A stretch of DNA of 64,000 nucleotides, from the NCBI GenBank assembly GCA_036278935.1, contig DASUKA010000093.1:57560-121559 (forward strand), read 5' to 3'. The notes under the pieces are model-generated. The model saw nothing but the letters and a program-made list of their open reading frames with translations, did no database searches and was not told the DNA's origin. Each line of letters starts with the position of its first letter. The stretch's first letter is position 1. Below are positions 17,447-24,800 of this stretch, one piece after another. The position numbers were made by a program, and so were the translations under genes. The stretch is from DASSNR01 sp036278935 (lineage in GTDB: Bacteria > Gemmatimonadota > Gemmatimonadetes > Gemmatimonadales > Gemmatimonadaceae).

Positions 17447-18976
17447 TTATCGACTCCCGGTCAACGCTTGTACTGCCTGCCGCATGGCGAGTGCTGCGGG
17501 GCGCAGGCGCCCGCCGGGTGCGCGGAGGCCGACGGACGAGCCGTAGTCGCTCGCTTCGAACAGCACCACACCGCTGATCGCGCTGCGGCTGGTGGCCCAG
17601 GCGAGTGCTCCCCACAGCGCATGGTCCTGGCTCGCTTCGCCATAGATTCGCGGATACGCTCCGGCCTCGAGCACCCACTGCGGCTTGGACGATGGCGTGG
17701 CCGCGAGCCAGCGATCCATCGCTCGCATGTGCGTATCGAGCGTGCCGGCGCCGCTCGGTCCGGGCCATAGACTGATTGCCGCGGCCCCAACCGGCGCGTC
17801 GGGCGACAGGGCCCAGGCGTACAAGGCGCTGTCGCGCGCGCCGAATCCGCCCACATGTGCCATGAGCGTCACGCTGGTGTCCCCGGCGCGTACGGCCTCG
17901 GCCGCGCCGCGGAAGAACCGCTTCCAGCGCGATGGCGGGAGCATACCCACTACGCTCGCCGCCGCCCCGTTCGGGTCCCGCACCGGTACCAGGTAGTCCG
18001 GATGCAGATGGCGCGCGATGCGTTTCGCGTCTTCGATCCGGGCCGCGAGATACTGTTCCCGTGACGCCGTATCGCTCAATGTGGCGCCCTGCTCCCAGTC
18101 CAGCGTCGCGACAAGACGCATCACGCTCCGCTTGGCATCGAGCGCGTCCGCGAGCGAGTCCAGCGCGAAGCCGGTCGCGCCAGCCGGTGCGATGTACACG
18201 CTCAGCATGCCGGCGCCCAGCGAATCGGCCAGCGCCAGGTCGGATTGGATTGCCAGCGGAACGGGCGCGCCGTGAAGCGTGGGGAGCACCTTGAGCCCGA
18301 CCGTGAAGTCCGAGTCGGGGCGCTCCTGAAGACGCGCAGCCGCGTACCGGTCGTAGCTGTGGACCGCCCGTCTGGCAGGGGACAGCGAGAGTACCAGAAG
18401 CACGGTCCACAGAGCGGCAAGCGCGGCCATACCGCTGCCCGCGAGCGCGCCGGGAAGCCGCCGCAGCCGTGTGGCGGGCGCGAGCATGGGGACGTAGAGG
18501 AAATACGGGAGGAGGAGCGTGCTCATCCCAGTTCCGATGCCGATGGCATGCGATTCAGCGGCACGGAGGGCCAGCAGCGTCTCGGACAGGTGTGCGCCGC
18601 AGAATGCCGCGTAGCCTACGCCGGCAATCACCGCCAGCGCGAGGTCGTACGCGGCGATGGGGACGCCGATGACCGGCGACACCAGCCCGGCCGCGAGCGC
18701 ATAGATCGCCTGTGCGGCGATGAGCCCGGTCGCCACCGGCCACGTCCACGCCACTGCGGTCATTGCGCGCCCGGTAAGCACCGAGTCGTTGGCGAGCAGA
18801 ATGACGAGCGCCGGTACGATGAGGAGCCCGCCGAGCGCGCTCAGCGCCGACATCGGCGCGGGCGTGTCGCGACGTCGCGCGATCCGCCGCGCCATGGCCA
18901 GATCCCAGAGCAGGATCAGGATACCGAGCGCGATGTGGACGGCCGCGAGTGCTGGCAGCCGCGTGAGTTCGCTCAT
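17447..18976 (-). CDS. Membrane protein with C-terminal TIM-barrel-like domain, unknown function
   Basis: 509-residue protein. Residues 1-200 contain about six hydrophobic helices. The remaining 300 residues look like an extracytoplasmic alpha/beta barrel: GLKVLPTLHGAPVPLAIQSD, MLSVYIAPAGATG, TLMAHVGGFGARDS, KPQWVLEAGAYPRIYGEA and SGVVLFEASDYG are regularly spaced beta-strand ends with acidic residues (Glu in VLEAG, Glu in LFEASD), like catalytic carboxylates of glycoside-hydrolase barrels. The ATG at 18976 overlaps the stop of the AdoMet-decarboxylase-like gene (ATGA). No family name assigned with confidence. Confidence 0.7.
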   Translation of the reverse strand: MSELTRLPALAAVHIALGILILLWDLAMARRIARRRDTPAPMSALSALGGLLIVPALVILLANDSVLTGRAMTAVAWTWPVATGLIAAQAIYALAAGLVSPVIGVPIAAYDLALAVIAGVGYAAFCGAHLSETLLALRAAESHAIGIGTGMSTLLLPYFLYVPMLAPATRLRRLPGALAGSGMAALAALWTVLLVLSLSPARRAVHSYDRYAAARLQERPDSDFTVGLKVLPTLHGAPVPLAIQSDLALADSLGAGMLSVYIAPAGATGFALDSLADALDAKRSVMRLVATLDWEQGATLSDTASREQYLAARIEDAKRIARHLHPDYLVPVRDPNGAAASVVGMLPPSRWKRFFRGAAEAVRAGDTSVTLMAHVGGFGARDSALYAWALSPDAPVGAAAISLWPGPSGAGTLDTHMRAMDRWLAATPSSKPQWVLEAGAYPRIYGEASQDHALWGALAWATSRSAISGVVLFEASDYGSSVGLRAPGGRLRPAALAMRQAVQALTGSR

Positions 18977-19320
18977 CCCCGCGAGCGCGACTCGCTGCGC
19001 AACTCGCGGGGGACGAGCCGGCGCACGAAGACGTCCAGCACGACGCGCGGATCCCGCGCGGAGCCCACCAGCACGTCCAGCAGCATCACGCCTCGCTCAG
19101 GCGCGGAGTGCAGCACGATGTGCGACGCATCCAGTAGCAGAACGCCCGTCACCTCATCGCTGGGGAGCTGGTGCACTACCGGGGTGCCGACGGCAGGGAG
19201 GCCCGCTGCACTGGCCGCCGCAATCAGCAGCCCGCCAAGAAGGCGCGCGTCCCGCAGATGGGCAGGGGCGACGCCAATGAGATCGGCGAGCAGATGTGTG
19301 AATGGGGCGACGGTCTTCAT
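18973..19320 (-). CDS. S-adenosylmethionine decarboxylase-like protein
   Basis: 115-residue protein resembling the bacterial SpeD/SpeH half-chain, which self-cleaves at Glu/Ser to form a pyruvoyl group and decarboxylates AdoMet for spermidine synthesis. The hallmark is conserved: DASHIVLHSAPERG, with Ser66 as the potential pyruvoyl precursor and His67/His71 as in ESHxxIHTWPE. The residue before Ser is Ala rather than Glu, and the catalytic Cys expected 20 residues after Ser is replaced (DVLVGSARD, Gly86). It may be a divergent or inactive member. It is coupled to the membrane barrel gene; no spermidine synthase is nearby. Confidence 0.65.
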   Translation of the reverse strand: MKTVAPFTHLLADLIGVAPAHLRDARLLGGLLIAAASAAGLPAVGTPVVHQLPSDEVTGVLLLDASHIVLHSAPERGVMLLDVLVGSARDPRVVLDVFVRRLVPRELRSESRSRG

Positions 19321-19481
19321 TCAGCACACGCGAGGGAGGTCCGGCCCGCGTGCGGCGGCGAAGACGGAGCTGAACGTCGCGTGCGGCATGGCATGGGGGG
19401 AGAATAGAGCGCATGGTGAGGAAAGACAAGGAAACGTCGGTGCCTCCGCGTCCATCCCTCCCGACCCGCCGGGCCTCGCCC

Positions 19482-19487
19482 TACTTT
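19482..19487 (+). promoter_or_regulatory. Putative -10 box for a leaderless mRNA
   Basis: TACTTT (19482-19487) ends 7 nt before the GTG at 19495, so transcription would begin at the start codon. No matching -35 and no SD were found. Seen also before 1489 and 59468. Confidence 0.35.
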
Positions 19488-19494
19488 ACCGGTC

Positions 19495-19989
19495 GTGACT
19501 CGCCCGCCCTCCCTGCTCGCGCTTCCCGTTGCCCTGCTGGCCATCATGCTGCTCGCGCCGCCGGGAAGGGCGCAGGGCAGGGCACCGCTGTTCCAGCCCG
19601 CCGTGCGCCTGGACGCCTTCTTCTCCCGGGTACTGGCGCTGCAGGCCGGGGTCGGCGTGAGCGTCCCGGCGGGCACCAATCTGCGAGTCTCGCTGGTGGG
19701 GGCGGCGGGGGCGTCCACCGAGCACGGCCGCCGAGGCGTGAGCGGACGCATCGATGCGCTTGGGCGCTTCCTGCTGGATCCCACCTTCGGCACGCGATGG
19801 GTGCCGTACGTCGCCGGCGGCTTGAGCCTGCGCTACGACCGGGTACCCCGCTGGCGCGCGGCGCTCGTGCTGCTGGTCGGCATGGGGGGTCCCAAGCACG
19901 GCCGTGTGGTACCTTTTCTGGAGGCGGGCTGGGGCGACGGCGTGCGGGTGGGCTTCGGGTTCCGCGCGGCGATCCCTGGACGACGGTAG
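19495..19989 (+). CDS. Exported beta-rich protein, unknown function
   Basis: 164-residue protein with a signal peptide (residues 1-26, LLALPVALLAIMLLAPPGRAQG). The mature part alternates short hydrophobic strands and turns (LRVSLVGAAGAS, WVPYVAGGLSLRYD, VPFLEAGWGDGVRVGFGF) and ends in an aromatic-containing strand, like small outer-membrane beta-barrel proteins. GTG start without SD; a TACTTT box lies 7 nt upstream. No family recognised. Confidence 0.7.
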   Translation: MTRPPSLLALPVALLAIMLLAPPGRAQGRAPLFQPAVRLDAFFSRVLALQAGVGVSVPAGTNLRVSLVGAAGASTEHGRRGVSGRIDALGRFLLDPTFGTRWVPYVAGGLSLRYDRVPRWRAALVLLVGMGGPKHGRVVPFLEAGWGDGVRVGFGFRAAIPGRR

Positions 19990-20005
19990 CACGCGAGGGA
20001 GCGCG

Positions 20006-20284
20006 ATGCCGATTCCGAAGGACCTGATGGACGAGATGATCAGCAAACGCACCGCGGAAGCGATGCGCGCCGAGCGCGACAAGGTGCGCGACCTGACCCT
20101 CACGGCGCTCACCTGTCTCGGCTGGTCGGTGCTTGGCGTTCTCTGTATGCTCTGGAGCGCGCATACCACGAGCTTGGTGTTCGGCAAGGCCGCCTTCTAC
20201 GGCGGGATCGCGATCGGCGCGGGGGGAATCCTGTTCACCCTGCTCGCCGCCTACCGGCGTGGCGAAAAACGGGGAGACTGGTAG
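20006..20284 (+). CDS. Small two-helix membrane protein, unknown function
   Basis: 92 residues. A charged amphipathic N-terminus (MDEMISKRTAEAMRAERDKVR) is followed by two hydrophobic helices (about 31-50 and 60-82) and a basic tail. The ATG at 20006 has CGAGGGAG upstream. It follows the exported beta-rich protein by 16 nt and is probably co-transcribed. No function recognised. Confidence 0.65.
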   Translation: MPIPKDLMDEMISKRTAEAMRAERDKVRDLTLTALTCLGWSVLGVLCMLWSAHTTSLVFGKAAFYGGIAIGAGGILFTLLAAYRRGEKRGDW

Positions 20285-20312
20285 GCCGACTGAGACACGT
20301 GTCTCGATGGAG

Positions 20313-20669
20313 TTACGCGGAGCGGTGGTCTTCTTCAGGAGACGGTCGCGAGCTGCGCGCCGGAACCTCCGACTCCTGAGCCGCCACGCCACCACTAATG
20401 CTCGGCGGGCCGTTGGTTACTCCCGTGCCGGCCCACCAGTGGCGATATGCACGGCGCACGTGCGCAAAACGGAAGGCCCCGACCAGGACAACCACGATAC
20501 CGAGCCCGATGAACGTCCACCCGATGGCCTTGAACACCCCCGTTCCAAACAACCTGTTACTCAGTAACGCGGCGCCTGCCGCGAGGAACGCGAGGGCGGT
20601 GCGCACGTAGGCGAGCAGATTGCGCTCGTTCGCCAGGGAGGTGAGATCCAGCGCGAGCCGGTCGTGCAT
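20313..20669 (-). CDS. DUF202 (YidH-like) membrane protein
   Basis: 118 residues from the first canonical start (ATG 20669). The DUF202 signature DRLALDLTSLANERNLLAYVRTAL opens the protein, followed by two or three hydrophobic helices (AFLAAGAALLSNRLF, AIGWTFIGLGIVVVLVGAF) and a hydrophilic tail rich in Pro/Ser. Function of the family is unknown. The ATG lacks an SD. A perfect AGGAGG (20720-20725) precedes an in-frame CTG at 20714 by 5 nt, which would add 15 residues (LTDHQTTDSVFRGAL) and may be the true start. Confidence 0.8.
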   Translation of the reverse strand: MHDRLALDLTSLANERNLLAYVRTALAFLAAGAALLSNRLFGTGVFKAIGWTFIGLGIVVVLVGAFRFAHVRRAYRHWWAGTGVTNGPPSISGGVAAQESEVPARSSRPSPEEDHRSA

Positions 20670-20857
20670 GAGAGCGCCCCGGAATACGCTGTCCGTCGTC
20701 TGATGGTCTGTCAGAGTTGCCTCCTCAATGCGGTGCCCATCGAATCCCTGACCGAGGCAGAATGCGCGCCGGTTCATCGGGCGCCCCGCAATATCGCAGG
20801 GCGCTTCACGCGGATTGGTACGGCGCTCTGGACGCCCATCCAGCAGGGCATCTCTGC

Positions 20858-20890
20858 AAAAAAACAACGCCCCCGCGCACGCGCGGGGGC
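20858..20890 (-). terminator. Rho-independent terminator
   Basis: On the minus strand a 9-bp G/C stem GCCCCCGCG/CGCGGGGGC (20869-20877 with 20882-20890) with a 4-nt loop is followed by T-rich sequence (plus strand A-run 20858-20864). It lies 35 nt after the stop of the small gene ending at 20926. It is the only classic U-tract terminator seen in the window. Confidence 0.85.
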
Positions 20891-20925
20891 CAACGTTCCT
20901 TCACCGGTGCCGGCGCCAGGCCGGC

Positions 20926-21204
20926 TCAGGCCGCCGACGCGTTGACGGTGTCGCTCTCCATCCTCGACTTTGGCGGCTCACAGAAACGGAGCCCCAACGT
21001 GCGAAGCTCGGCGATCTGCGCCTCGGTCAGCTCGGGGTATCGATCTTCCAGGTAGCCCATGGTGTCGTCGAACCATTCGGACTGGTGCTCCGGCGCTGCC
21101 TGGATCACCCCACACCGGATAATGTGCTGAAACATCTCATCGCGGGCCTGCTCGAATGGCGTGGGCGCCGCGACCTCCCTGCGACGATTTCTGTTTTTTG
21201 CCAT
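20926..21204 (-). CDS. Small conserved-looking soluble protein
   Basis: 92 residues. A basic N-terminus (MAKNRNRRREV) precedes a helical acidic body: FEQARDEMFQHIIRCGVIQAAPEHQSEWFDDTMGYLEDRYPELTEAQ, then IAELRTLGLRFCEPP. No domain recognised. ATG 21204 is supported by an AGAGAG stretch about 4 nt upstream; sequence further upstream is unusually AT-rich for this window, like a promoter region. It is followed by a strong terminator, so it is expressed as a monocistronic message, consistent with a housekeeping small protein. Confidence 0.7.
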   Translation of the reverse strand: MAKNRNRRREVAAPTPFEQARDEMFQHIIRCGVIQAAPEHQSEWFDDTMGYLEDRYPELTEAQIAELRTLGLRFCEPPKSRMESDTVNASAA

Positions 21205-21315
21205 GCACTCTCTTTGGCTAAAGACTGCGTAAGTTAACACGATCGCTGCCCAAAAAACAGAGTGCGAAGAGCGTGCCTCGCAGTACGCGACACGTGCCCC
21301 GAGAGCGCACACGCC

Positions 21316-22269
21316 TCACGCACGTTGTGCGGTGCTCGCTGCCAGGAATTCGAGCAGCAGCTGATTCAGCGCCTGCGGCGCCTCCTCCGGCGAGAGCCGC
21401 GCCACGCCGGGCAGGCGGACCAGCCGGCTCCCCGGGATCGCCTGCTGCAGTCGCTCGGCCAGTCCGCTGTCCAGCCACCGATCCTCCTCGCCCCAGATGA
21501 TCAGTGCCGGCACCCGAATGGTGGACAGATCCAGCGAGGCGACGTCGCGCGCATGCAGGGCGCGTGCGAGCGCGAGGAGATGCGTGACGCCATCCGATCC
21601 AACGTACGGCGCGAGGTAGCGTGCCACCAATCGCGCCGACATGCGTTCCGGATTCGCGACACTCCCTTCGAGCACACGGCGCAGCAGCGGTGCCGCGCCC
21701 AGGATGCCGTGCGTGATCCGCAGTGCGTATCGGGCCGTCCCGCGCTGCACCGCCCGAACATCCCGTCCCGGGCAGCCCTCGAAACCCACGCTGTTGAGCA
21801 GCACCAGCCGCGCCACACGAGCGCTGCGCGTCACGGCCAGCCGCTGGGCGACGCCACCGCCCACGTCCATCCCCACCACCGTGGCTCTCCCGACGCGCAG
21901 TGCGGCAAGCGACTGCTCCACGTATTCGGATTGCGCTGCGATGGAGTAATCGACGTCCAGCGGACGGTCGGACTCGCCGTAGCCCAGGAGGTCGATGGCG
22001 AAGGCGGTATGACCGGCCTGCGCGATGGCAGGTGCGACGGCGCGCCACAGGAAGCTCGTCGTCCCGAAGCCGTGCAGCAACACCACCGCCTCGCCGCCGT
22101 GGCCGTACCGTTCCACGTGCAGCACCCCCGGACCGGCTGGAACGCGAAGTACGTCGGCGTCGATAAGGCGAGCTCCTTGAAGGGGGGAGTGAGTTGTGGG
22201 TTGTGAGTGATGGGCATCGGGCGACGACGGGCTCCGAGCGCGCACCCCAGAACTCATGACCCCATCCAC
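21316..22269 (-). CDS. Alpha/beta-hydrolase fold protein with Asp at the nucleophile position
   Basis: 317 residues from the longest start. Oxyanion motif LLHGFGTTSFLWR and elbow VVGMDVGGGVAQRL place Asp135 where most hydrolases have Ser, as in haloalkane dehalogenases and epoxide hydrolases. An acidic residue follows in IIWGEEDRWLD. The catalytic His, normally in a Gly-His stretch before EEAP, is Arg291 (LPGVARLSPEEAP), so the triad is incomplete. The first 30 or so codons run through a repeat tract and are doubtful. AAGGAG near 22175 precedes an in-frame ATC at 22164, a possible real start. Biochemical role unknown. Confidence 0.8.
   Translation of the reverse strand: MDGVMSSGVRARSPSSPDAHHSQPTTHSPLQGARLIDADVLRVPAGPGVLHVERYGHGGEAVVLLHGFGTTSFLWRAVAPAIAQAGHTAFAIDLLGYGESDRPLDVDYSIAAQSEYVEQSLAALRVGRATVVGMDVGGGVAQRLAVTRSARVARLVLLNSVGFEGCPGRDVRAVQRGTARYALRITHGILGAAPLLRRVLEGSVANPERMSARLVARYLAPYVGSDGVTHLLALARALHARDVASLDLSTIRVPALIIWGEEDRWLDSGLAERLQQAIPGSRLVRLPGVARLSPEEAPQALNQLLLEFLAASTAQRA
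22189..22209. repeat. GTTGTGAGT-type word tract
   Basis: Short tandem low-complexity tract of GTGAGTTGTG and GGTTGTGAGTG words, matching the tract at 17391-17417. It lies inside the 5' part of the longest hydrolase frame, which argues that translation starts downstream of it. Confidence 0.5.
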
Positions 22270-22663
22270 AGCGGGTGAAGCTCGTTGCTCACGCCGTCCG
22301 GGTCAAGCGAATGGCGGCGCATGAGAGGTGCGCGGCGTCAACGGGGCGCGGAGCGCATGCTGGAGCCGCTCTCGAGGCGCTCAACGGTGCGCGACGGTGC
22401 ATGCCGCGGTGGTGTTGCGTGGGTGCGTGCCACTGTGGGTGCCGTCGGCATTGCGGAACAATACATCAGGCGTAGTTTTCAATCATGGAGCGGCGAGAGC
22501 CGTCGGCAGCCGTCCGAATTCGCCATCCAATCTATCAGACGTGCTTGCCATGGCACCGGGGCCGATCCGCCCAGGACTGAGCTTCGCCGTACCACGACCG
22601 ATCATGAGCCCGACGGACCTCGGTACGTACCGGAGTCCGGCCAGGGGTCAACCGAGGCAGAGC
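22270..22663. other. 394-bp intergenic region between divergent genes
   Basis: No gene supported. A weak promoter candidate for the downstream plus-strand operon is TTGCGG (about 22453) with a TAGTTT some 16 nt later. No hairpin of note. Confidence 0.3.
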
Positions 22664-22969
22664 ATGTCGGAGCCGGAGCAAACGTACGACGATGAACGGG
22701 CACGTCACCTCGAGAGCATGCTGAAGGAGTTGGCCTCGCGCATCACCGAGTTGGACGCGCGTGACCAGCTCCTGCATCACGCCGGCGAGCTGACCAAGCG
22801 CATCGGTGACATTCGCAGTGAGCTGTTCCACTACGAGGTCCGCGCGACCTATGACACCCCCGATGTCGCCGAGAGCCGGCGCATTGTCGAGGACGCACAA
22901 CAACAGACCGAGAGCCAATGGGAAAGCACCGAGTGGAGCGGAAGCGAGGACGACGAGCCGACGTGGTGA
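22664..22969 (+). CDS. Small acidic helical protein, unknown function
   Basis: 101 residues, strongly charged and probably coiled-coil (ARHLESMLKELASRITELDARDQLLHHAGELTKR). The C-terminus is acidic and Trp-rich (WESTEWSGSEDDEPTW). ATG 22664 is favoured by GAGGCAGAGC just upstream; ATG 22604 is an in-frame alternative. The stop overlaps the DsbA-like gene start (GTGA). No family recognised; it may help the following thiol-oxidation genes. Confidence 0.6.
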   Translation: MSEPEQTYDDERARHLESMLKELASRITELDARDQLLHHAGELTKRIGDIRSELFHYEVRATYDTPDVAESRRIVEDAQQQTESQWESTEWSGSEDDEPTW

Positions 22970-23715
22970 AATCGCGGCGTGCGGCCGCGTCTCGCAGCTC
23001 CGGACCCAATCGGAAGTTCTATGTCGCGCTCGTCGGCATTGCTGTCGTGGGCATCGTGCTCGTTGGATGGAGCATCGCGCGCCCGCGGCCCGGCATGCAG
23101 GTGACCACCGTGCAGGCTACCCCGTCACAGGCGCACGGGTACGTCTATGGGAACCCGAACGCGCCGGTGAAGATTCTGGAATTCGGTGATTTCGAATGCC
23201 CTGTATGCGGCCAGTTCGCCATCGTGACGGAGCCGGACGTGCGGCAGCGCATTCTCGACACCGGGCTCGCCAGTCTCACCTACTTCGACTTCCCGCTCTC
23301 GATGCACCACAACACCATTCCCGCATCCAATGCCGCCGCGTGCGCGGACGATCAGGGGAAATTCTGGCCCATGCACGACCGGCTGTTCAGCGGGCAGCTC
23401 GAGTGGAATACGGAGGCCACCAACAACCCGAAGAAGGTCTTCCTCCGCTACGCGAAGGAGCTCGGGCTCAATACGCAGCAATGGGAGCAGTGCTACGATT
23501 CCCAGAAGCACATGAGCCGCATCATGGGGAATCGCGCCGAGGCGCTGCGCCGGCACATCGACCAGACGCCGACGTTCATCATCGGGAACAAGATGATCCC
23601 GGGGCCCATCCCGTATGATCAGTTGAAGGCCTACGTGGATGCCGCGGCCGCCCGGGTGGCCACGGCTGCCGCGGCACGCTCCGACTCCCAGACGACGGCA
23701 GGCGCACCACGGTGA
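22966..23715 (+). CDS. DsbA-family thiol:disulfide oxidoreductase (membrane-anchored)
   Basis: 249 residues. A basic N-terminus and one transmembrane anchor (FYVALVGIAVVGIVLVGW, about 18-35) place the thioredoxin-fold domain in the periplasm. The active site is FECPVC (Cys78, Cys81), and the cis-Pro loop is QTPTFIIGN, as in BdbD/DsbA proteins. It introduces disulfide bonds in exported proteins. GTG 22966 overlaps the previous stop; an ATG at 22918 would overlap the upstream gene by 52 nt and is less likely. The VKOR gene that would reoxidise it follows immediately with a 4-nt overlap. Confidence 0.9.
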   Translation: MKSRRAAASRSSGPNRKFYVALVGIAVVGIVLVGWSIARPRPGMQVTTVQATPSQAHGYVYGNPNAPVKILEFGDFECPVCGQFAIVTEPDVRQRILDTGLASLTYFDFPLSMHHNTIPASNAAACADDQGKFWPMHDRLFSGQLEWNTEATNNPKKVFLRYAKELGLNTQQWEQCYDSQKHMSRIMGNRAEALRRHIDQTPTFIIGNKMIPGPIPYDQLKAYVDAAAARVATAAAARSDSQTTAGAPR

Positions 23716-24191
23716 AACCCCGCCAGATCGTCGCACTCCTGGCGCTCATCGGGCTCTTCGTCGCGCTCTACCTCACGCTCTACAAGATCGGCGTCATCGG
23801 CACGCTGACGTGCAGCATCGGGTCGTGCGAGACCGTGAACACCAGCCGGTACTCCGTGCTGCTGGGCGTGCCCGTGGCCATGTGGGGACTCGCGCTGTAC
23901 GTGGTGCTCCTGGTGACAGCGCTCGTCGGGAGCGGAAGCGCCGCCGAGCGCTCCAGCGCCGCCTCCTGGCTGCTCACCCTGCTCTCCGGGTGGGGAGTGC
24001 TCTTTTCCGGCTGGCTGACCTACCTGGAGCTCTTCCGCATCCACGCCATCTGCATCTGGTGTGTGACCTCGGCCACCATTCTGGTGCTCATCTTCGTGAC
24101 CAGCCTGGTGGACCTGCGGCAACACATGCAGCGTGTGCGCGTCGGGCCGATTGTCCGCGACCGGTCAGAATGGCCGGCGCGGCGGCGTTGA
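23712..24191 (+). CDS. VKOR-family quinone-linked disulfide generator
   Basis: 159-residue inner-membrane protein with four or five hydrophobic helices. It has the vitamin K epoxide reductase pattern: the loop cysteines CSIGSCETVNTS (Cys34, Cys39) and the redox CXXC ICIWCVTSA (Cys114, Cys117) near the quinone site. It replaces DsbB in lineages lacking it, passing electrons from DsbA to quinone. The GTG start at 23712 overlaps the DsbA-like stop. The pair forms a self-sufficient periplasmic oxidation system. Confidence 0.92.
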   Translation: MKPRQIVALLALIGLFVALYLTLYKIGVIGTLTCSIGSCETVNTSRYSVLLGVPVAMWGLALYVVLLVTALVGSGSAAERSSAASWLLTLLSGWGVLFSGWLTYLELFRIHAICIWCVTSATILVLIFVTSLVDLRQHMQRVRVGPIVRDRSEWPARRR

Positions 24192-24290
24192 ATCCCCCAA
24201 TCGAGGTCGGTCGTCCTATGTGAGGGGTCGTGGGGCGTGGTACGGCGTCTGCCTCAGCCACCCCCGCGGCAGTACGACATCTCTCAGAAT

Positions 24291-24304
24291 TGAGGTGTAC
24301 CTCA
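24291..24304. promoter_or_regulatory. Palindrome containing the ribosome binding site
   Basis: TGAGGTGTACCTCA immediately precedes ATG 24306. The SD-like GAGGTG lies in the left arm and could be paired with ACCTCA in the mRNA, or the site could be a protein operator. Confidence 0.35.
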
Positions 24305-24305
24305 T

Positions 24306-24686
24306 ATGCTGGACAGGTTGTTTCCCGACTCGATCTTTCCCCGCCGGCTCAAGCAGCCCGCGGAAAAGCGGCTGCGTCTGGCGCAGGCGCGCGCGGAGGA
24401 GGCGATCATCCGCACGCACGTGGACAATGCGCTGATGTTCGTCGATACATTGGCTGAAGATCTCTCCTTTGACCGCGCCATCGAGACGTACATGCGGGTG
24501 ATGGGCATTCCCGAGCCGTTGGCGGGCACGGTGGTGACACGCGCGCTGGTGGTGCTGGGCGAGGAGCTCGTGCCCGCGCGCGCTCGGGGACGCGCTCAGG
24601 AGTCCCCCGAAGCGGGCGATGCGCAGCCCCCGCTCCGCCTCGACGATGCGTCCGAGCGGCGCGTGATGGTGGTGCGGAGGGCGTGA
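24306..24686 (+). CDS. Small soluble protein, unknown function
   Basis: 126 residues, helical and charged (RLRLAQARAEEAIIRTHVDNALMFVDTLAEDLSFDRAIETYMRVMGI). The C-terminal third is Ala/Arg/Pro-rich and looks disordered. No signal peptide or membrane segment; no family recognised. ATG 24306 has GAGGTG upstream within a palindrome. The gene converges on acs, with a 31-bp-arm inverted repeat between them. Confidence 0.65.
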   Translation: MLDRLFPDSIFPRRLKQPAEKRLRLAQARAEEAIIRTHVDNALMFVDTLAEDLSFDRAIETYMRVMGIPEPLAGTVVTRALVVLGEELVPARARGRAQESPEAGDAQPPLRLDDASERRVMVVRRA

Positions 24687-24694
24687 TTACGGCC

Positions 24695-24792
24695 GGGTGT
24701 AGGGAGTAGGGTGTCGGGTGTCGGGTGGGCGGGCAGAGGGCTTCTCGCCCGTGAGCCGTTCCCCTACACCCTATACCCTACTCCCGACACCC
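24695..24792. repeat. GTAGGGTGTCGGG-word inverted repeat, 31-bp arms
   Basis: Left arm 24695-24725 and right arm 24762-24792 pair over 31 bp with four mismatches around a 36-nt loop. Each arm is a run of related words (GGGTGTAGGG, AGTAGGG, TGTCGGG). Located between convergent genes, 9 nt from each stop. Related tracts occur at 33840-33935 and 59374-59405. Confidence 0.8.
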
Positions 24793-24800
24793 TGGCTGTC

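Noticed and set aside
21229..21262. A-run with a weak upstream stem as a second U-tract terminator for the alpha/beta hydrolase
   Set aside because: The stem is short and bulged; the run could equally be part of the AT-rich promoter of the small gene at 20926-21204.
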